Assembly: GCF_014193425.1 (NCBI RefSeq)
Contig: NZ_JACHZG010000001.1
Coordinates: 744,001 to 808,000 of the forward strand
Length of the DNA: 64,000 bases
Source of the DNA: Microlunatus antarcticus
Lineage (GTDB): Bacteria > Actinomycetota > Actinomycetes > Propionibacteriales > Propionibacteriaceae
Direction of reading: 5' to 3'
In this document: positions 24,478-33,652 of the stretch, piece by piece
Layout of the letters: every line of letters starts with the position of its first letter
Position numbering within the stretch: position 1 is the first letter of the stretch
Notes under the pieces: generated by a model
The model's database searches: none
Seen by the model: only the letters and a program-made list of their open reading frames with translations
Told to the model about the DNA's origin: nothing
Translations under genes and position numbers: made by a program

Positions 24478-26259
24478 TCAGCGGCCCTTCACCCTGCGGT
24501 GGCCGCCGTCCACGCGGACGGTCCAGCCGCGGCGGTCGAGGTGCTCGAGCAGCGGGATCGCCACCCGGCGGGTGGTGCCGAGGGCCAGTCGCGCCTCGCT
24601 CGTGGTGAACGGCTGCGGCAGCGCGGCGAGCGCGCGCATCGCCTGCGCGGGGCCGGTCGGGAGCAGCACCATGTCGGGGGCGAGGCGGACGACGCGGCCG
24701 ACCCGTTCGGCGGCGGCCAGCTCGGGGACGCCGAGGCCCCAGGCGTCGAGCTCGGGACGTTCCGGGGCCGCGAACGGGTCCGCTGCGAGGTGCGCCTCGA
24801 GCCGGGCCATCCCGGCCTCGGCGGGGCCCAGGCCCGTGCCGGCGCCGGGCCGGGCGACGCGGCCGTCGGCGTACGCGAGCCCGGCCGCCTCGACCAGCGG
24901 GGCCAGCAGGGCACGGTCGGGCAGGTCGAGCCGGCGGCGCGCGGCCTCGGCGGTGACGCGCGGGTCGAGCGGGGTGCGCCGGGCCTGCTCGTCGACGGCC
25001 TCGCCGAGGCCGGTCTGCCAGCGTTCCCACGTCGCCGGGTCCACGAACCACGCCCCGACCGTCGACACCCGGGACGGGTCCTGGGTCGGTACGCCCTCCG
25101 CGACGAGGTCGGCGGCCCGCACCGCCCCCGTACGGCGCACGCGGTCGGCCAGGGCGGCGGCGGGGTCGTCGGCCCGGGCGAGGTCGTCGGCTCGCACGGC
25201 GGCCGCCCCGCGACGGACCAGGGGCGGGGGAGCGACGTCGAGGACCACGGCCCCGGCGGCGACGGCGTGCCGGCCGGGGTCGCGCAGGACCAGCCGGTCG
25301 CCGGGCTCGACCGGCAGCGGGTGGTGAAGCGTGAGCCGCACCATCGCCCCGCCGAGCGGGCGCAGCCGGACCGGGACCGCGGCCGTGCCGAGGTGGGCGA
25401 CGAGCTCGGCGGGCAGGTCCGCGACCTCGCCGGTGTGCGGGCGGACCCGGACGTCGACGACGTCGGTCCACGCCCAGGCGCCGGGGGTGAGCAGCGCGTC
25501 CCCTCGGCTGACGTCGTCGACGTCGGTACCGCGCAGGTTGACCGCGACGCGGGCGACGGCGGCGACGGAGGTGGCGTCGGCGCCGAGGCTCTGCAGCCCG
25601 CGCACCGTCACCTCGCGGCGGCCGAGGGCGAGGGTGTCGCCGACGGCGAGCGTGCCGGCGCCGAGCGTCCCGGTGACCACGGTGCCGGCCCCCCGGATGG
25701 TGAAGGACCGGTCGACCCAGAGCCGGACGCGGCCGTCGGTGCGCGGCACGGGCAGCGTGCCGGTGAGGTCGACGAGCGCGCGGCGGAGGTCGTCGAGCCC
25801 GGCGCCGGTCGCCCCCGAGACCGCGACGGCGTCGACGGTACCGAGGGTGGAGGCCGCGAGGTGCTCGAGGGCCTCGGCGGTTGCCCGGGCGGGGTCGGCC
25901 AGGTCGCTCCGGGTGACGACGAGCAGGCCCTGCGTCAGGCCGAGCGCGTCGACGGCGGCGAGATGCTCCTCGGACTGGCGCCGCCAGCCCTCGTCCGCCG
26001 CGACCACGAACATGACCGCGGGCGCGGGACCGAGGCCGGCGAGCATCGAGGCGATGAACCGTTCGTGCCCGGGCACGTCGACGAAGGCCAGCTCGGTCGC
26101 CCCCGGGCCCTCCCCGATCCGGGTCCACGCGTAGCCGAGGTCGATGGTCATCCCGCGGCGCTTCTCCTCGGCGAAGCGGTCGGGCTCCATGCCGGTGAGC
26201 GCGCGGACCAGCGTCGACTTGCCGTGGTCGACGTGGCCGGCGGTGGCGACGACGTGCAT
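24478..26259 (-). CDS. selB: Selenocysteine-specific elongation factor SelB
   Basis: The 593-residue translational GTPase has GHVDHGKST (residues 8-16), DVPGHERF and TRSD nucleotide motifs, two EF-Tu-like barrels and a long C-terminal extension of winged helices (about residues 370-593) ending in a basic RRVKGR tail. That extension is what distinguishes SelB. It binds Sec-tRNA and the SECIS hairpin of a selenoprotein message. It starts five bases after the selA stop and is surely co-transcribed with selA. Its likely client is the UGA-containing formate dehydrogenase at 38307-41714. Confidence 0.96.
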   Translation of the reverse strand: MHVVATAGHVDHGKSTLVRALTGMEPDRFAEEKRRGMTIDLGYAWTRIGEGPGATELAFVDVPGHERFIASMLAGLGPAPAVMFVVAADEGWRRQSEEHLAAVDALGLTQGLLVVTRSDLADPARATAEALEHLAASTLGTVDAVAVSGATGAGLDDLRRALVDLTGTLPVPRTDGRVRLWVDRSFTIRGAGTVVTGTLGAGTLAVGDTLALGRREVTVRGLQSLGADATSVAAVARVAVNLRGTDVDDVSRGDALLTPGAWAWTDVVDVRVRPHTGEVADLPAELVAHLGTAAVPVRLRPLGGAMVRLTLHHPLPVEPGDRLVLRDPGRHAVAAGAVVLDVAPPPLVRRGAAAVRADDLARADDPAAALADRVRRTGAVRAADLVAEGVPTQDPSRVSTVGAWFVDPATWERWQTGLGEAVDEQARRTPLDPRVTAEAARRRLDLPDRALLAPLVEAAGLAYADGRVARPGAGTGLGPAEAGMARLEAHLAADPFAAPERPELDAWGLGVPELAAAERVGRVVRLAPDMVLLPTGPAQAMRALAALPQPFTTSEARLALGTTRRVAIPLLEHLDRRGWTVRVDGGHRRVKGR

Positions 26260-26263
26260 CGCG

Positions 26264-27586
26264 TCAGGCCTGGCCGGGCGCGGCGGTCGCTGTGCCGACC
26301 GCGCGGATCGCGTCGGCGAGCCGGCCGTCGTCGTCAGGGTCGACGCAGCGCAGGTCGACCAGGCAGCGGCCGCGCTCGGTGCGCGCGACGACGGTCGGGT
26401 CGCCGGTCCGCAGCGCGGCGGCGTACGCGGGGGGCAGCGCGACGGCCCAGCCCGGCAGCGTCAGCCCGGGTGCCCCGCCGCCGCCGACCGCTCCGTCGGA
26501 GGGGACGACCTCGGCGGCCACGACGCCCTCGAGTGCGGCGGCCAGGGCCTCGCACCGCGTACGCAGGCCGTCGGGGTCGGCGTGCAGCGCGCTCCAGGTG
26601 GGCGTCCGGGGACCGCGCAGGGTGGCCTCGAGCGCGGCGAGGGTGAGCTTGTCGACCCGGAGGGCGCGGGCGAGCGGGTGGCGGCGCAGGCGCTCGACCA
26701 CGGCCGTACGTCCGAGCAGGAGCCCCGCCTGGGGTCCGCCGAGGAGCTTGTCGCCGCTACCGGTGACGAGGTCGGCGCCGGCGCGCAGGGCCGTGTCGGC
26801 GTCGGGCTCGTCGGGCAGCAGCGTCTCGCGGGTGAGCAGGCCGCTGCCCAGGTCGGCGACGACGGGGACGCCGAGCCCGCCCAGCGCGCCCACGTCGACC
26901 GACGAGGTGAAGCCCTCGACGCGGAAGTTGCTGGGGTGGACCTTGAGGATGCAGCCGGTGTCGGGGCCGATCGCGTCGGCGTAGTCGGCGAGCTTGGTCC
27001 GGTTGGTCGTGCCGACCTCGCGCAGCCGGGCGCCGGTGGACTCGATGAGGTCGGTCAGGCGGAAGCCGTCGCCGATCTCCACGAGCTCGCCGCGGCTGAT
27101 CACGACCTCGCGCCCGGCGGCGAGGGCGGTGGTGGCGAGCACGAGCGCGGCGGCGCCGTTGTTGACCACGTGCACGGCCTCGGCGGCGGGGACGGCGGCG
27201 GCGAGCGCCGCCAGCGTTCCGCGGCCGCGACGCGCCCGGCTCCCGTCGGCGAGGTCGAACTCGACGTCGGTGTAGCCGGCCGCGTCGACCAGCGCGTCGA
27301 CGGCGGCGGGGGAGAGGGGCGCGCGACCCAGGTTCGTGTGGAGGACGACGCCGGTCGCGTTGATCACCCGGCGGGTGCTCGAGGCCTGCGCCGGCAACGA
27401 CGCGACGGCCGCGTCCGCCACCTCGGTGGGCGCGAGCTCCCCGGAACGGGCCCGTTGCTGGGCGGCGACGACCGCCTGCTTGACCAGGTCGGGCCCGAGC
27501 CGCTGGGCCGCCGCACGGAGCCGGGGGTCGGCGAGCACCTGGTCGGTGCGGGGCACCGAACGTCGGGGGTCTGCCGTGGTGGTCAT
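26264..27586 (-). CDS. selA: L-seryl-tRNA(Sec) selenium transferase SelA
   Basis: The 440-residue PLP enzyme has the full-length bacterial SelA pattern: [18 protein letters not shown], an [11 protein letters not shown] turn, and the PLP lysine Lys280 in [13 protein letters not shown]. It converts Ser-tRNA(Sec) to Sec-tRNA(Sec) using selenophosphate from SelD. It sits between the MscS gene and selB on the same strand as selC. A nearby alternative function (cystathionine lyase-like SelA paralogue) is unlikely given selB, selC and selD alongside. Confidence 0.96.
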   Translation of the reverse strand: MTTTADPRRSVPRTDQVLADPRLRAAAQRLGPDLVKQAVVAAQQRARSGELAPTEVADAAVASLPAQASSTRRVINATGVVLHTNLGRAPLSPAAVDALVDAAGYTDVEFDLADGSRARRGRGTLAALAAAVPAAEAVHVVNNGAAALVLATTALAAGREVVISRGELVEIGDGFRLTDLIESTGARLREVGTTNRTKLADYADAIGPDTGCILKVHPSNFRVEGFTSSVDVGALGGLGVPVVADLGSGLLTRETLLPDEPDADTALRAGADLVTGSGDKLLGGPQAGLLLGRTAVVERLRRHPLARALRVDKLTLAALEATLRGPRTPTWSALHADPDGLRTRCEALAAALEGVVAAEVVPSDGAVGGGGAPGLTLPGWAVALPPAYAAALRTGDPTVVARTERGRCLVDLRCVDPDDDGRLADAIRAVGTATAAPGQA

Positions 27587-27595
27587 CGACCGATC

Positions 27596-28687
27596 CTAGG
27601 AACTGCCGCCCACACCGAGCGGTGCGTCGACGGCGGAGGTGGCGGTGGTCGGCCCGACGAGCTCCACGCGCCGGCGGGGGAGGGCGACGGCGTCGGCGCT
27701 GTCACGCGCCCAGGCGACGAGGCGTTCGCGGACGTGGCAGCGCAGGTCGAACAGCACCGACGCGTCGACCGCGCTGACCAGGACCCGGACGCGGACCAGC
27801 CCGCCGACGGCGTCGGTCACCTGCAGGGCCTGCTTGCGGCCGTCCCACAGCGCGGTGCCGGCCAGGACCTCGTCGAGGTGGGCCCGGAGGGCGTCGACGT
27901 CGACCCGCCAGTCGAGGTCGAGCTCGACCGTGCCGAGCAGCTCGGAGGTGCGCCGGGTCCAGTTCTCGAAGGGTTCCTTGGTGAAGTAGCCCGACGGCAG
28001 CACGAGGCGCCGGTCGTCCCAGAGGTGCACGACGACGTAGCTGAGGGTGATCTCGTCGATCCGGCCCCACTGGCCGTCCACGACGACGACGTCGTCGATC
28101 CGGATCGCGTCGCTGAAGGCCAGCTGGATGCCGGCGAACACGTTGGCCAGGGTCGACTGCGCGGCGACGCCGACCACGACGCTGACCAGGCCCGCGGAAG
28201 CGAGCAGGCTCGCGCCGACCGCGCGTACGCCCGGGAACGTCAGCAGCGCGGTCCCGGCCGCGATCAGGACGACGAGCGCGACGGTCAGCCGCCGGATGAC
28301 GAGCACCTGGGTGCGGAGGCGGCGCGCGTTCTGGTTGTCGGTCACGTCGACGCGGTAGCGCTCGAGCCCGAGGTCCTCCAGGAACAGCAGCAGCGCGCCC
28401 ACGAGCCACGCGACGGTCCCGATCGAGGCCAGCCGCAGCGCGAGCTCGACCCCCGTCCACAGCTGTGGGCTGACCTGGTCGGGCCGGGAGTCGCGGCAGA
28501 CGGCGGCCAGCACGAGCACCAGCGCCGTCAGTCGGAACGGGACGGCGACGTAGCGCGACAGCCGGCCGACCATCGGCCAGCGTCGCGAGGTGAGCACGGC
28601 GACGAGGTGGGTCACCGCCACGACGACCAGCGTGGCCACGAGGGCGAGGAGCAGCGTCAGGGCGAACTCGGCGAGGGTGACGGGCAT
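27596..28687 (-). CDS. MscS-type mechanosensitive channel
   Basis: The 363-residue product has about four to five transmembrane segments and the MscS pore helix and beta domain ([20 protein letters not shown], then [19 protein letters not shown]). ATG 28687 gives a hydrophobic N-terminus; a longer reading to 28954 would run through the tRNA-Sec gene. It lies between selC and selA on their strand, with 9 bases to selA, so it may be part of the selA-selB transcript. I know of no selenium role for it; osmotic release is the family function. Confidence 0.88.
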   Translation of the reverse strand: MPVTLAEFALTLLLALVATLVVVAVTHLVAVLTSRRWPMVGRLSRYVAVPFRLTALVLVLAAVCRDSRPDQVSPQLWTGVELALRLASIGTVAWLVGALLLFLEDLGLERYRVDVTDNQNARRLRTQVLVIRRLTVALVVLIAAGTALLTFPGVRAVGASLLASAGLVSVVVGVAAQSTLANVFAGIQLAFSDAIRIDDVVVVDGQWGRIDEITLSYVVVHLWDDRRLVLPSGYFTKEPFENWTRRTSELLGTVELDLDWRVDVDALRAHLDEVLAGTALWDGRKQALQVTDAVGGLVRVRVLVSAVDASVLFDLRCHVRERLVAWARDSADAVALPRRRVELVGPTTATSAVDAPLGVGGSS

Positions 28688-28730
28688 CCGCCCAGACTGG
28701 CCCAAGCGGCCGTCCCCGTCGCGGGAGGTC

Positions 28731-28826
28731 TGGCGGAGGCGGACGGGAATCGAACCCGCCAAGCCGAGGTACTCGACTTCACCGGTTTTGAAGACCGGGA
28801 GGGCCACCAGGCGCCTGTACGCCTCC
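28731..28826 (-). tRNA. selC: tRNA-Sec (anticodon TCA)
   Basis: The 96-base gene has an encoded CCA. On the minus strand the acceptor GGAGGCG pairs with CGCCTCC. The anticodon stem CCGGT/ACCGG closes a seven-base loop with anticodon TCA (28789-28791), which reads UGA. The extra arm is long: AAGTCGAG pairs with CTCGGCTT over 8 bp with a TAC loop, as in tRNA-Sec. The T arm has GGTTCGATTCC. It lies 43 bases upstream of the MscS gene on the same strand as selA and selB. Confidence 0.95.
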
Positions 28827-28986
28827 GTCGCCGACTGTAGCCGGGCAGGTTCCGCGGGGTCGGGGGACGTCGGCGCAGGCGCCGCCCTGAGAAACGTCAC
28901 CTCGATCTGTCCCCGACGGCGGCGCTGAGCGGGGATTTCGGCGTGCAGGCGCATCGAGTGAGCGGATCTCAGGGCGGAGCCTTCCC

Positions 28987-29289
28987 ATGCGACCCGGTGC
29001 GGACCAGACTGGGCTGTCCGTGAGCCTGGAGGTGCCCGTGGTGGTTCCGACGCGTCGTCGCCTGCTGCTGCTGCTCGTCGGGATCGTGCTCGTCCTCGCA
29101 GGTCTGGTGCCGCTGCTGCGGGCCAACGCGGCGGCCCAGCGACGGATGTGGGAGGAGAGCTGCACGCGGGCGGGCGGTGCGGTGTTCTCGCAGCCGGCCG
29201 ACCTCACGAACCCGCTGGTCGTGCACACCGGGCACCCCCTCGACGAGTGCCGCAGCGCCACCGGGGTGCTGGTCTCCACACGGGATTGA
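28987..29289 (+). CDS. Small single-pass membrane protein, unknown
   Basis: I do not recognise this 100-residue protein. It has one hydrophobic segment (about residues 25-44, LLLLLVGIVLVLAGLVPLL) followed by an outside domain with two Cys (CTRAGG and DECRSA) that could form a disulfide. ATG 28987 has GGAG seven bases upstream. It ends 49 bases before selD on the same strand and may share its transcript. Confidence 0.6.
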   Translation: MRPGADQTGLSVSLEVPVVVPTRRRLLLLLVGIVLVLAGLVPLLRANAAAQRRMWEESCTRAGGAVFSQPADLTNPLVVHTGHPLDECRSATGVLVSTRD

Positions 29290-29338
29290 GGCCGGTCGGC
29301 GCCGTGCCGCCCGGCGGGACCTGGCTACGTTGGACGCC

Positions 29339-30355
29339 GTGACCGCGACCTCTGCGACCGACACCGGGCACGACCACCCGATCCGGCTGACCCAGTACGC
29401 CCACGGGGGCGGGTGCGCCTGCAAGATCCCGCCGGGCGAGCTCGAGAAGGTGGTCTCCGGGCTCGTCCCGTGGACCTCGCCGGACCTGCTCGTCGGCCTC
29501 GAGACCGGGGACGACGCGGCCGTGGTCCGCATAGACGGCGACCGCGCGATCGTGGCGACGACCGACTTCTTCACCGCCGTCGTGGACGACGCGTACGACT
29601 TCGGCCGGATCGCCGCGGCGAACGCCCTGTCCGACATCTACGCCATGGGCGCCACGCCGCTCATCGCCCTCAACCTCGTCGGCTGGCCCCGCGACGTGCT
29701 GCCGATGGAGCTGCTGGCCGAGGTCCTGCGCGGCGGGATGGACGTCGCCCGTGAGGCGCGGGTGCACCTCGCCGGCGGTCAGAGCATCGACGACCCGGAG
29801 CCCAAGTACGGGATGGCGATCACCGGGATCGCCGATCCGTCGCGTCTGCTGCGGAACGACGCCGCCAAGGCGGGGCTTCCGGTCAGCCTGACCAAGCCGC
29901 TCGGGATCGGCGTGCTCAACAACCGGCACAAGTCGACGGGCGAGGTGTTCGCGCAGGCGATCGCGTCGATGGTCCGGCTCAACGCCGAGGCCTCGCGGGC
30001 CGCCCTCGCGGCCGGGATCACCGCGGCGACCGACGTCACCGGCTTCGGGCTGCTCGGCCACGGCTTCAAGATGGCGCGCGCGTCCGGGGTGACGCTCGTC
30101 ATCGACCACACCAAGGTGCCGTACCTCGACGGGGCGCGCGAGGCGCTGCGCGACGGCTACGTCAGCGGCGGCACCCGCCGCAACCTCGACTGGGTCCGTC
30201 CCGACCTCGGGGCCGACGGGGTCGACGAGGACGAGCTGCTGCTCCTGGCCGACGCGCAGACGAGCGGCGGGCTGCTGGTCGTGGGTGAGATCCCGGGCGC
30301 CCCGGTCGTGGGGGAGACGGTGGCCGCCGGCGAGCATGGGATCGTGGTCCGGTGA
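29339..30355 (+). CDS. selD: Selenide, water dikinase SelD
   Basis: The 338-residue product makes selenophosphate from selenide and ATP. The catalytic segment is GGGCACK, with Cys26, Cys28 and Lys29 matching the Cys17/Cys19/Lys20 arrangement of the E. coli enzyme, so this SelD is not itself a selenoprotein. Other family segments are DDAAV, TTDFFTAVVDD and DVTGFGLLGHG. GTG 29339 is used as the start. Its stop overlaps the start of the Dabb gene (GTGA). It is divergent from selC-MscS-selA-selB and completes the selenocysteine pathway. Confidence 0.95.
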   Translation: MTATSATDTGHDHPIRLTQYAHGGGCACKIPPGELEKVVSGLVPWTSPDLLVGLETGDDAAVVRIDGDRAIVATTDFFTAVVDDAYDFGRIAAANALSDIYAMGATPLIALNLVGWPRDVLPMELLAEVLRGGMDVAREARVHLAGGQSIDDPEPKYGMAITGIADPSRLLRNDAAKAGLPVSLTKPLGIGVLNNRHKSTGEVFAQAIASMVRLNAEASRAALAAGITAATDVTGFGLLGHGFKMARASGVTLVIDHTKVPYLDGAREALRDGYVSGGTRRNLDWVRPDLGADGVDEDELLLLADAQTSGGLLVVGEIPGAPVVGETVAAGEHGIVVR

Positions 30356-30711
30356 TCAGGAACGTCGTCCTCGGCCGTATCGACCCCGCCGCCAGCGAGG
30401 AGACCCGCTTCGGGCTCGACGCCGGCCTGCTCGGCCTCGCCGGCATGCGCCCCGCCGGCCTCGTCGGCCCGATGCGGATCGGCTTCGACGCCGGCCTGCG
30501 CGAGGGCGGCTGGAGCTTCGCCATCACCAACGACTGGGTCGACGGGGCGGCCTACCAGGCGTACGACGTCGACCCCGAGCACGGCGAGTTCCGGGCGCTG
30601 ATCGGCAAGGCCTGCTCCGAGCTCGCCCGCGTGCAGTTCGAGACGCCGGACCTGCCGCCGGACGTCGGCGACCCCGCCCTGCCCGGCGACCCCGAGCCGC
30701 TGGGCCTCTAG
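30352..30711 (+). CDS. Dabb (stress-responsive alpha/beta barrel) domain protein
   Basis: The 119-residue product has MIRNVVLGRI at the N-terminus and a ferredoxin-like alpha/beta pattern ending in VDPEHGEFRALIGKACSEL, which fits the Dabb family of dimeric small barrels. GTG 30352 overlaps the selD stop, so it is translationally coupled to selD. The function is unknown; family members range from stress proteins to cyclases. The last 20 residues are Pro/Asp-rich. Confidence 0.78.
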   Translation: MIRNVVLGRIDPAASEETRFGLDAGLLGLAGMRPAGLVGPMRIGFDAGLREGGWSFAITNDWVDGAAYQAYDVDPEHGEFRALIGKACSELARVQFETPDLPPDVGDPALPGDPEPLGL

Positions 30712-30722
30712 CCCCGGGCTCC

Positions 30723-31355
30723 GTGCAGACCTTTCTCCCGTACGCCGACTTCGCCCGCTCCGCGGAGGCGCTGGACGACAAGCGCCTCGGCAAGCAGCGG
30801 GTCGAGGTCATCCAGATCGTGCGGGCGCTCACCGTGCCCGGCTACGCCTGGAAGACGCACCCGGCCGTGCTGATGTGGCAGGGCCACGAGGAGGCGCTCG
30901 GGCGCTACGGCCTCGCGATGTGCGAGGCGTGGGTCGGGCGCGGCTTCGGCGACACCTGCGCCGGCACGATCACCGAGGACCTCGCGACCTTCGGGATCGC
31001 GCCGATCCGGTCCGAGGAGGCGCTCCGCGAGGTAGACGCGATGCCACCCTGGGACGTCGACGGGGACCCGGTGCTGGAGAGCCATCGTTCGGCGTTGGTG
31101 CGCAAGGACCCCGAGCTCTACGGGCCGATGTTCCCGGACGCCGACCCGGCGGTCCCGTACGTGTGGCCGGTCCGATCGGCGTCGGTGATCGAGGCGGAGC
31201 AGCGCAAGGCCGCGAACGCGGTCAAGCGCGAGGAACGCCGGTTGGCCAAGCTCGTCGAGGAGGCCGAGCTCGCTCGACGCAGGCGCAGCGCCGCCGCCAA
31301 GCGCGGGGCGAAGACGCGGGCGGAGAAGAAGCGGGCGGAGCAGCAGGGCGTCTGA
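30723..31355 (+). CDS. Pyrimidine-dimer DNA glycosylase family (Pyr_excise) protein
   Basis: The 210-residue product begins QTFLPYADFARSAEALDDKR followed by LGKQRVEVIQI, the conserved start of the PF03013 family related to T4 endonuclease V and the mycobacterial MSMEG_6728 protein. Residues 150-210 are a strongly basic helical tail (AEQRKAANAVKREERR and similar), likely to contact nucleic acid. GTG 30723 lies 11 bases after the Dabb stop, so selD, Dabb and this gene form one unit. Actual glycosylase activity in the cellular relatives is not established as far as I know. Confidence 0.78.
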   Translation: MQTFLPYADFARSAEALDDKRLGKQRVEVIQIVRALTVPGYAWKTHPAVLMWQGHEEALGRYGLAMCEAWVGRGFGDTCAGTITEDLATFGIAPIRSEEALREVDAMPPWDVDGDPVLESHRSALVRKDPELYGPMFPDADPAVPYVWPVRSASVIEAEQRKAANAVKREERRLAKLVEEAELARRRRSAAAKRGAKTRAEKKRAEQQGV

Positions 31356-31371
31356 GCCCGGCTACCTCAGC

Positions 31372-31426
31372 AAGTGGTCAGGCCGGGCCCTTTCTCGGGC
31401 CTGAAGTTCGACCGGAACGACCACTT
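31372..31426. terminator. Nested inverted repeat between convergent genes
   Basis: The outer arms AAGTGGTC (31372-31379) and GACCACTT (31419-31426) pair perfectly. Inside them GGCCC and GGGCC close a TTTCTC loop (31386-31401). The structure lies between the convergent Pyr_excise and sensor-kinase genes and is suited to terminate both. Confidence 0.6.
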
Positions 31427-31431
31427 TCGGG

Positions 31432-32826
31432 TCAGGCTGGGTGGGTGGGCAGGCTCAGACGGAACCTCGCGCCTTGAGCGTCTGACGGGACCAGCGCCAG
31501 CGAGCCGCCGTGCGCCTCGGCGATGCCGCGGGCGATGGAGAGGCCGAGGCCCGACCCTCCGCTCGTACGAGAGGCGTCGAGGCGGACCAGGCGTTCGAAG
31601 ATCCGGTCCGCGTCGGCGGGTGGGATCCCCGGGCCGTCGTCGGCCACGTCGACGGTCACGGCGTCGGGCGTACGCGCGAGGGTGAGCGTCACGTGACCCT
31701 GGTGCCGCGTCGCGGCCAGGGCGTTGTCGACGAGGTTGGTCAGGACCTGGGTCACCCGGTCGGGGTCCGCGTCGACCGCGCCGGCCGTCCCGAGGACCTC
31801 CACCTGCGCCGCAGGGTGGGCGAGCCGGGCCACGTCGGCGACGCGACCGACCACACCGGACAGGTCGACCGGGACGCGCTGCAGCTCGAGCCCCGAGTCG
31901 ATCCGGGCCATGGTCAGCAGGTCGTCGGCGAGGCGGCTCGCACGGCGGGCCTCACGGATGACGGTGACGCTCAGCTGCTCGCGCTGGGCCCGGTCGTCGA
32001 CGCCGCGCAGGAGGCGTTCGGCGGCGGCCTGGACGCCGGCGAGGGGCGTGCGCAACTCGTGGGCCGCGTCGGACAAGAACGCGCGCAGGCGCTGCTCGGC
32101 GCCGCGCGCGGACCGTTCGGCGCCCTCGACCTCGTCGAGCATCGCGTCGAACGCCGACGCGGCTTGGCCCAGCTCGGTCTCGGGTCGGTCGGGCCGCAGG
32201 CGGGCGCCACGGTCACCCGCGGTGATCGCTCGGGCGGTGGCGGTGACCTGGTCGAGCGGGCGCAGGGCGCGGTTCACGACCGGCCGGAGGGCGAGCGCGG
32301 CCAGGGCCAGCAGCACCAGCCCGCCGACCGCGAGCGTCGTCCGCACCTGATCGAGGGTGCGCTGGACGTCGCCGGAGTCCGCGAGCAGGACGAGAGTGCT
32401 GCCGTCGGAGAGCTGCTCGGTGACGGAGAGGATCTTGCCCTGCTCGGCGACCGGGCCCTTGGGTCCGCCCGCCGGACCCGGCGGTAGGGGGGCGGGGGTC
32501 GCCGTCGAGCCCGTGGTACCGGACAGGGGGCCTTTCGGGATCACCTGACCCGAGGCGGTGGTCAGCCGGACCGAGACCCCGTCGCCCTCGAGCGCATCCA
32601 CCAGCTGGGAGCTGGACCGCTGGCCGACGAGGATGGTCGCGTAGCTGGCCCTGTCCTGCAGCCGCTGGCGCAGCTCGCCCTCGAGCCGTGCGTTGAGGGC
32701 CACGTCGGTGACGACGGCCAGCACGACGAGCATCGCCGCGAGGAACGCGAGGACGGTGATCGTCACCCGGTTGCGCAGCGAGCGCGTCCGCAGACCGTCG
32801 GTGGGCACCGCGGCGCCCGAGCTCAT
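31432..32826 (-). CDS. Two-component sensor histidine kinase
   Basis: The 464-residue kinase has a transmembrane helix at about 20-42, an extracytoplasmic Pro/Gly-rich sensor loop to about 165, a second helix to about 183, HAMP, and then HisKA with the phosphorylated His256 in SDAAHELRTPL and an ATPase domain (NLVDNALAA, DDGPGIP, GGSGLGLSIARG). ATG 32826 overlaps the response-regulator stop (ATGA). The ligand is unknown. Confidence 0.94.
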   Translation of the reverse strand: MSSGAAVPTDGLRTRSLRNRVTITVLAFLAAMLVVLAVVTDVALNARLEGELRQRLQDRASYATILVGQRSSSQLVDALEGDGVSVRLTTASGQVIPKGPLSGTTGSTATPAPLPPGPAGGPKGPVAEQGKILSVTEQLSDGSTLVLLADSGDVQRTLDQVRTTLAVGGLVLLALAALALRPVVNRALRPLDQVTATARAITAGDRGARLRPDRPETELGQAASAFDAMLDEVEGAERSARGAEQRLRAFLSDAAHELRTPLAGVQAAAERLLRGVDDRAQREQLSVTVIREARRASRLADDLLTMARIDSGLELQRVPVDLSGVVGRVADVARLAHPAAQVEVLGTAGAVDADPDRVTQVLTNLVDNALAATRHQGHVTLTLARTPDAVTVDVADDGPGIPPADADRIFERLVRLDASRTSGGSGLGLSIARGIAEAHGGSLALVPSDAQGARFRLSLPTHPA

Positions 32827-33506
32827 CGCGGGGCCCGCAGCACGTAGCCGAGCCCGCGGGCGGTGTGGATCAGTCGCGGCCCGTGCGCCTCGATCTTGCG
32901 GCGCAGCGCGCTGACGTGGACCTGCACCAGGTTGTCGGCGTAGTCGTCGTAGCCCCACACCTGGGTGAGGATCTGCAGGGTCGACATGACGCGGTCGCGG
33001 TTCTCGGCCAGGAACACCAGCAGCCGCAGCTCGGTCGCGGTCAGGTCGATGTCGACCCCGCCGCGCGTCACCCGGGCCGCGCCGGGGTCGACGAGCAGGT
33101 CGTCGACCTGGACCGTGCCCACGTTGACGCCGGCCCGGCGCAGGACCGCCCGCGTGCGCGCCAGGAGCTCGGAGGTGGCGAACGGCTTGACCACGTAGTC
33201 GTCCACCCCGGCGTCGAAGCCGCGTACGCGGTCGTCCACCTCGTCGCGCGCGGTCACCATGATCACCGCGGCCGCCGTACGGGAGCGGATGACCCGGCTC
33301 AGCGCCGGTCCGTCCCGACCCGGAAGCATCCAGTCGAGGACGACGAGGTCGGGGCGGAAGCGGTCGAGCTCGGTCTCGAGCTCGCGTCCGTCGGGGAGGC
33401 CCCGGACCTCGTACCCCGCGTCCCCGAGCGAGCCGACGAGCGAGCGGAGGATCGCGCCGTCGTCCTCGACGACGAGCACGCGGGCGCCAGCAACCTTCGT
33501 AGTCAC
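32823..33506 (-). CDS. OmpR family response regulator
   Basis: The 227-residue product has a receiver domain with Glu14/Asp15, the phosphorylated Asp58 (VVLDWMLPG) and Lys107 (VVKPFA), followed by a winged-helix output domain (LTATELRLLVFLAENRDRVM, VHVSALRRKIE). Translation starts at GTG 33506 with little Shine-Dalgarno character. It is coupled to the downstream kinase and divergent from a proline-rich exported protein. The repeats at 33531-33585 are its likely binding sites. Confidence 0.94.
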   Translation of the reverse strand: MTTKVAGARVLVVEDDGAILRSLVGSLGDAGYEVRGLPDGRELETELDRFRPDLVVLDWMLPGRDGPALSRVIRSRTAAAVIMVTARDEVDDRVRGFDAGVDDYVVKPFATSELLARTRAVLRRAGVNVGTVQVDDLLVDPGAARVTRGGVDIDLTATELRLLVFLAENRDRVMSTLQILTQVWGYDDYADNLVQVHVSALRRKIEAHGPRLIHTARGLGYVLRAPR

Positions 33507-33530
33507 GCCAGACAGTGTGGCGTCACCGCG

Positions 33531-33585
33531 CTGAAGAACGCCTCAAGAACCTGCCCCCGGGGCGTTGGCTTGAGCCTGGCTTCAG
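33531..33585. promoter_or_regulatory. Candidate response-regulator box, paired direct repeats in dyad
   Basis: The left element CTGAAG-x5-CTCAAG (33531-33547) and the right element CTTGAG-x5-CTTCAG (33569-33585) are reverse complements of one another at both half-sites. Each element holds two similar hexamers 11 bases apart, the spacing OmpR-type dimers recognise. They sit between the divergent regulator and proline-rich protein genes. Confidence 0.6.
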
Positions 33586-33652
33586 GATCCGCTCGCAGAG
33601 TCGTTCCCAGGTCACCGCCGAGGGGCGGGACACCCGAGAACGAGGAGCACCC

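Noticed and set aside
28688-28954. An 89-residue N-terminal extension of the MscS protein
   Set aside because: It would be translated through the tRNA-Sec gene; the hydrophobic N-terminus begins at ATG 28687.
29339-30355. SelD as a possible selenoprotein
   Set aside because: The catalytic position is encoded as Cys (GGGCACK), not UGA.
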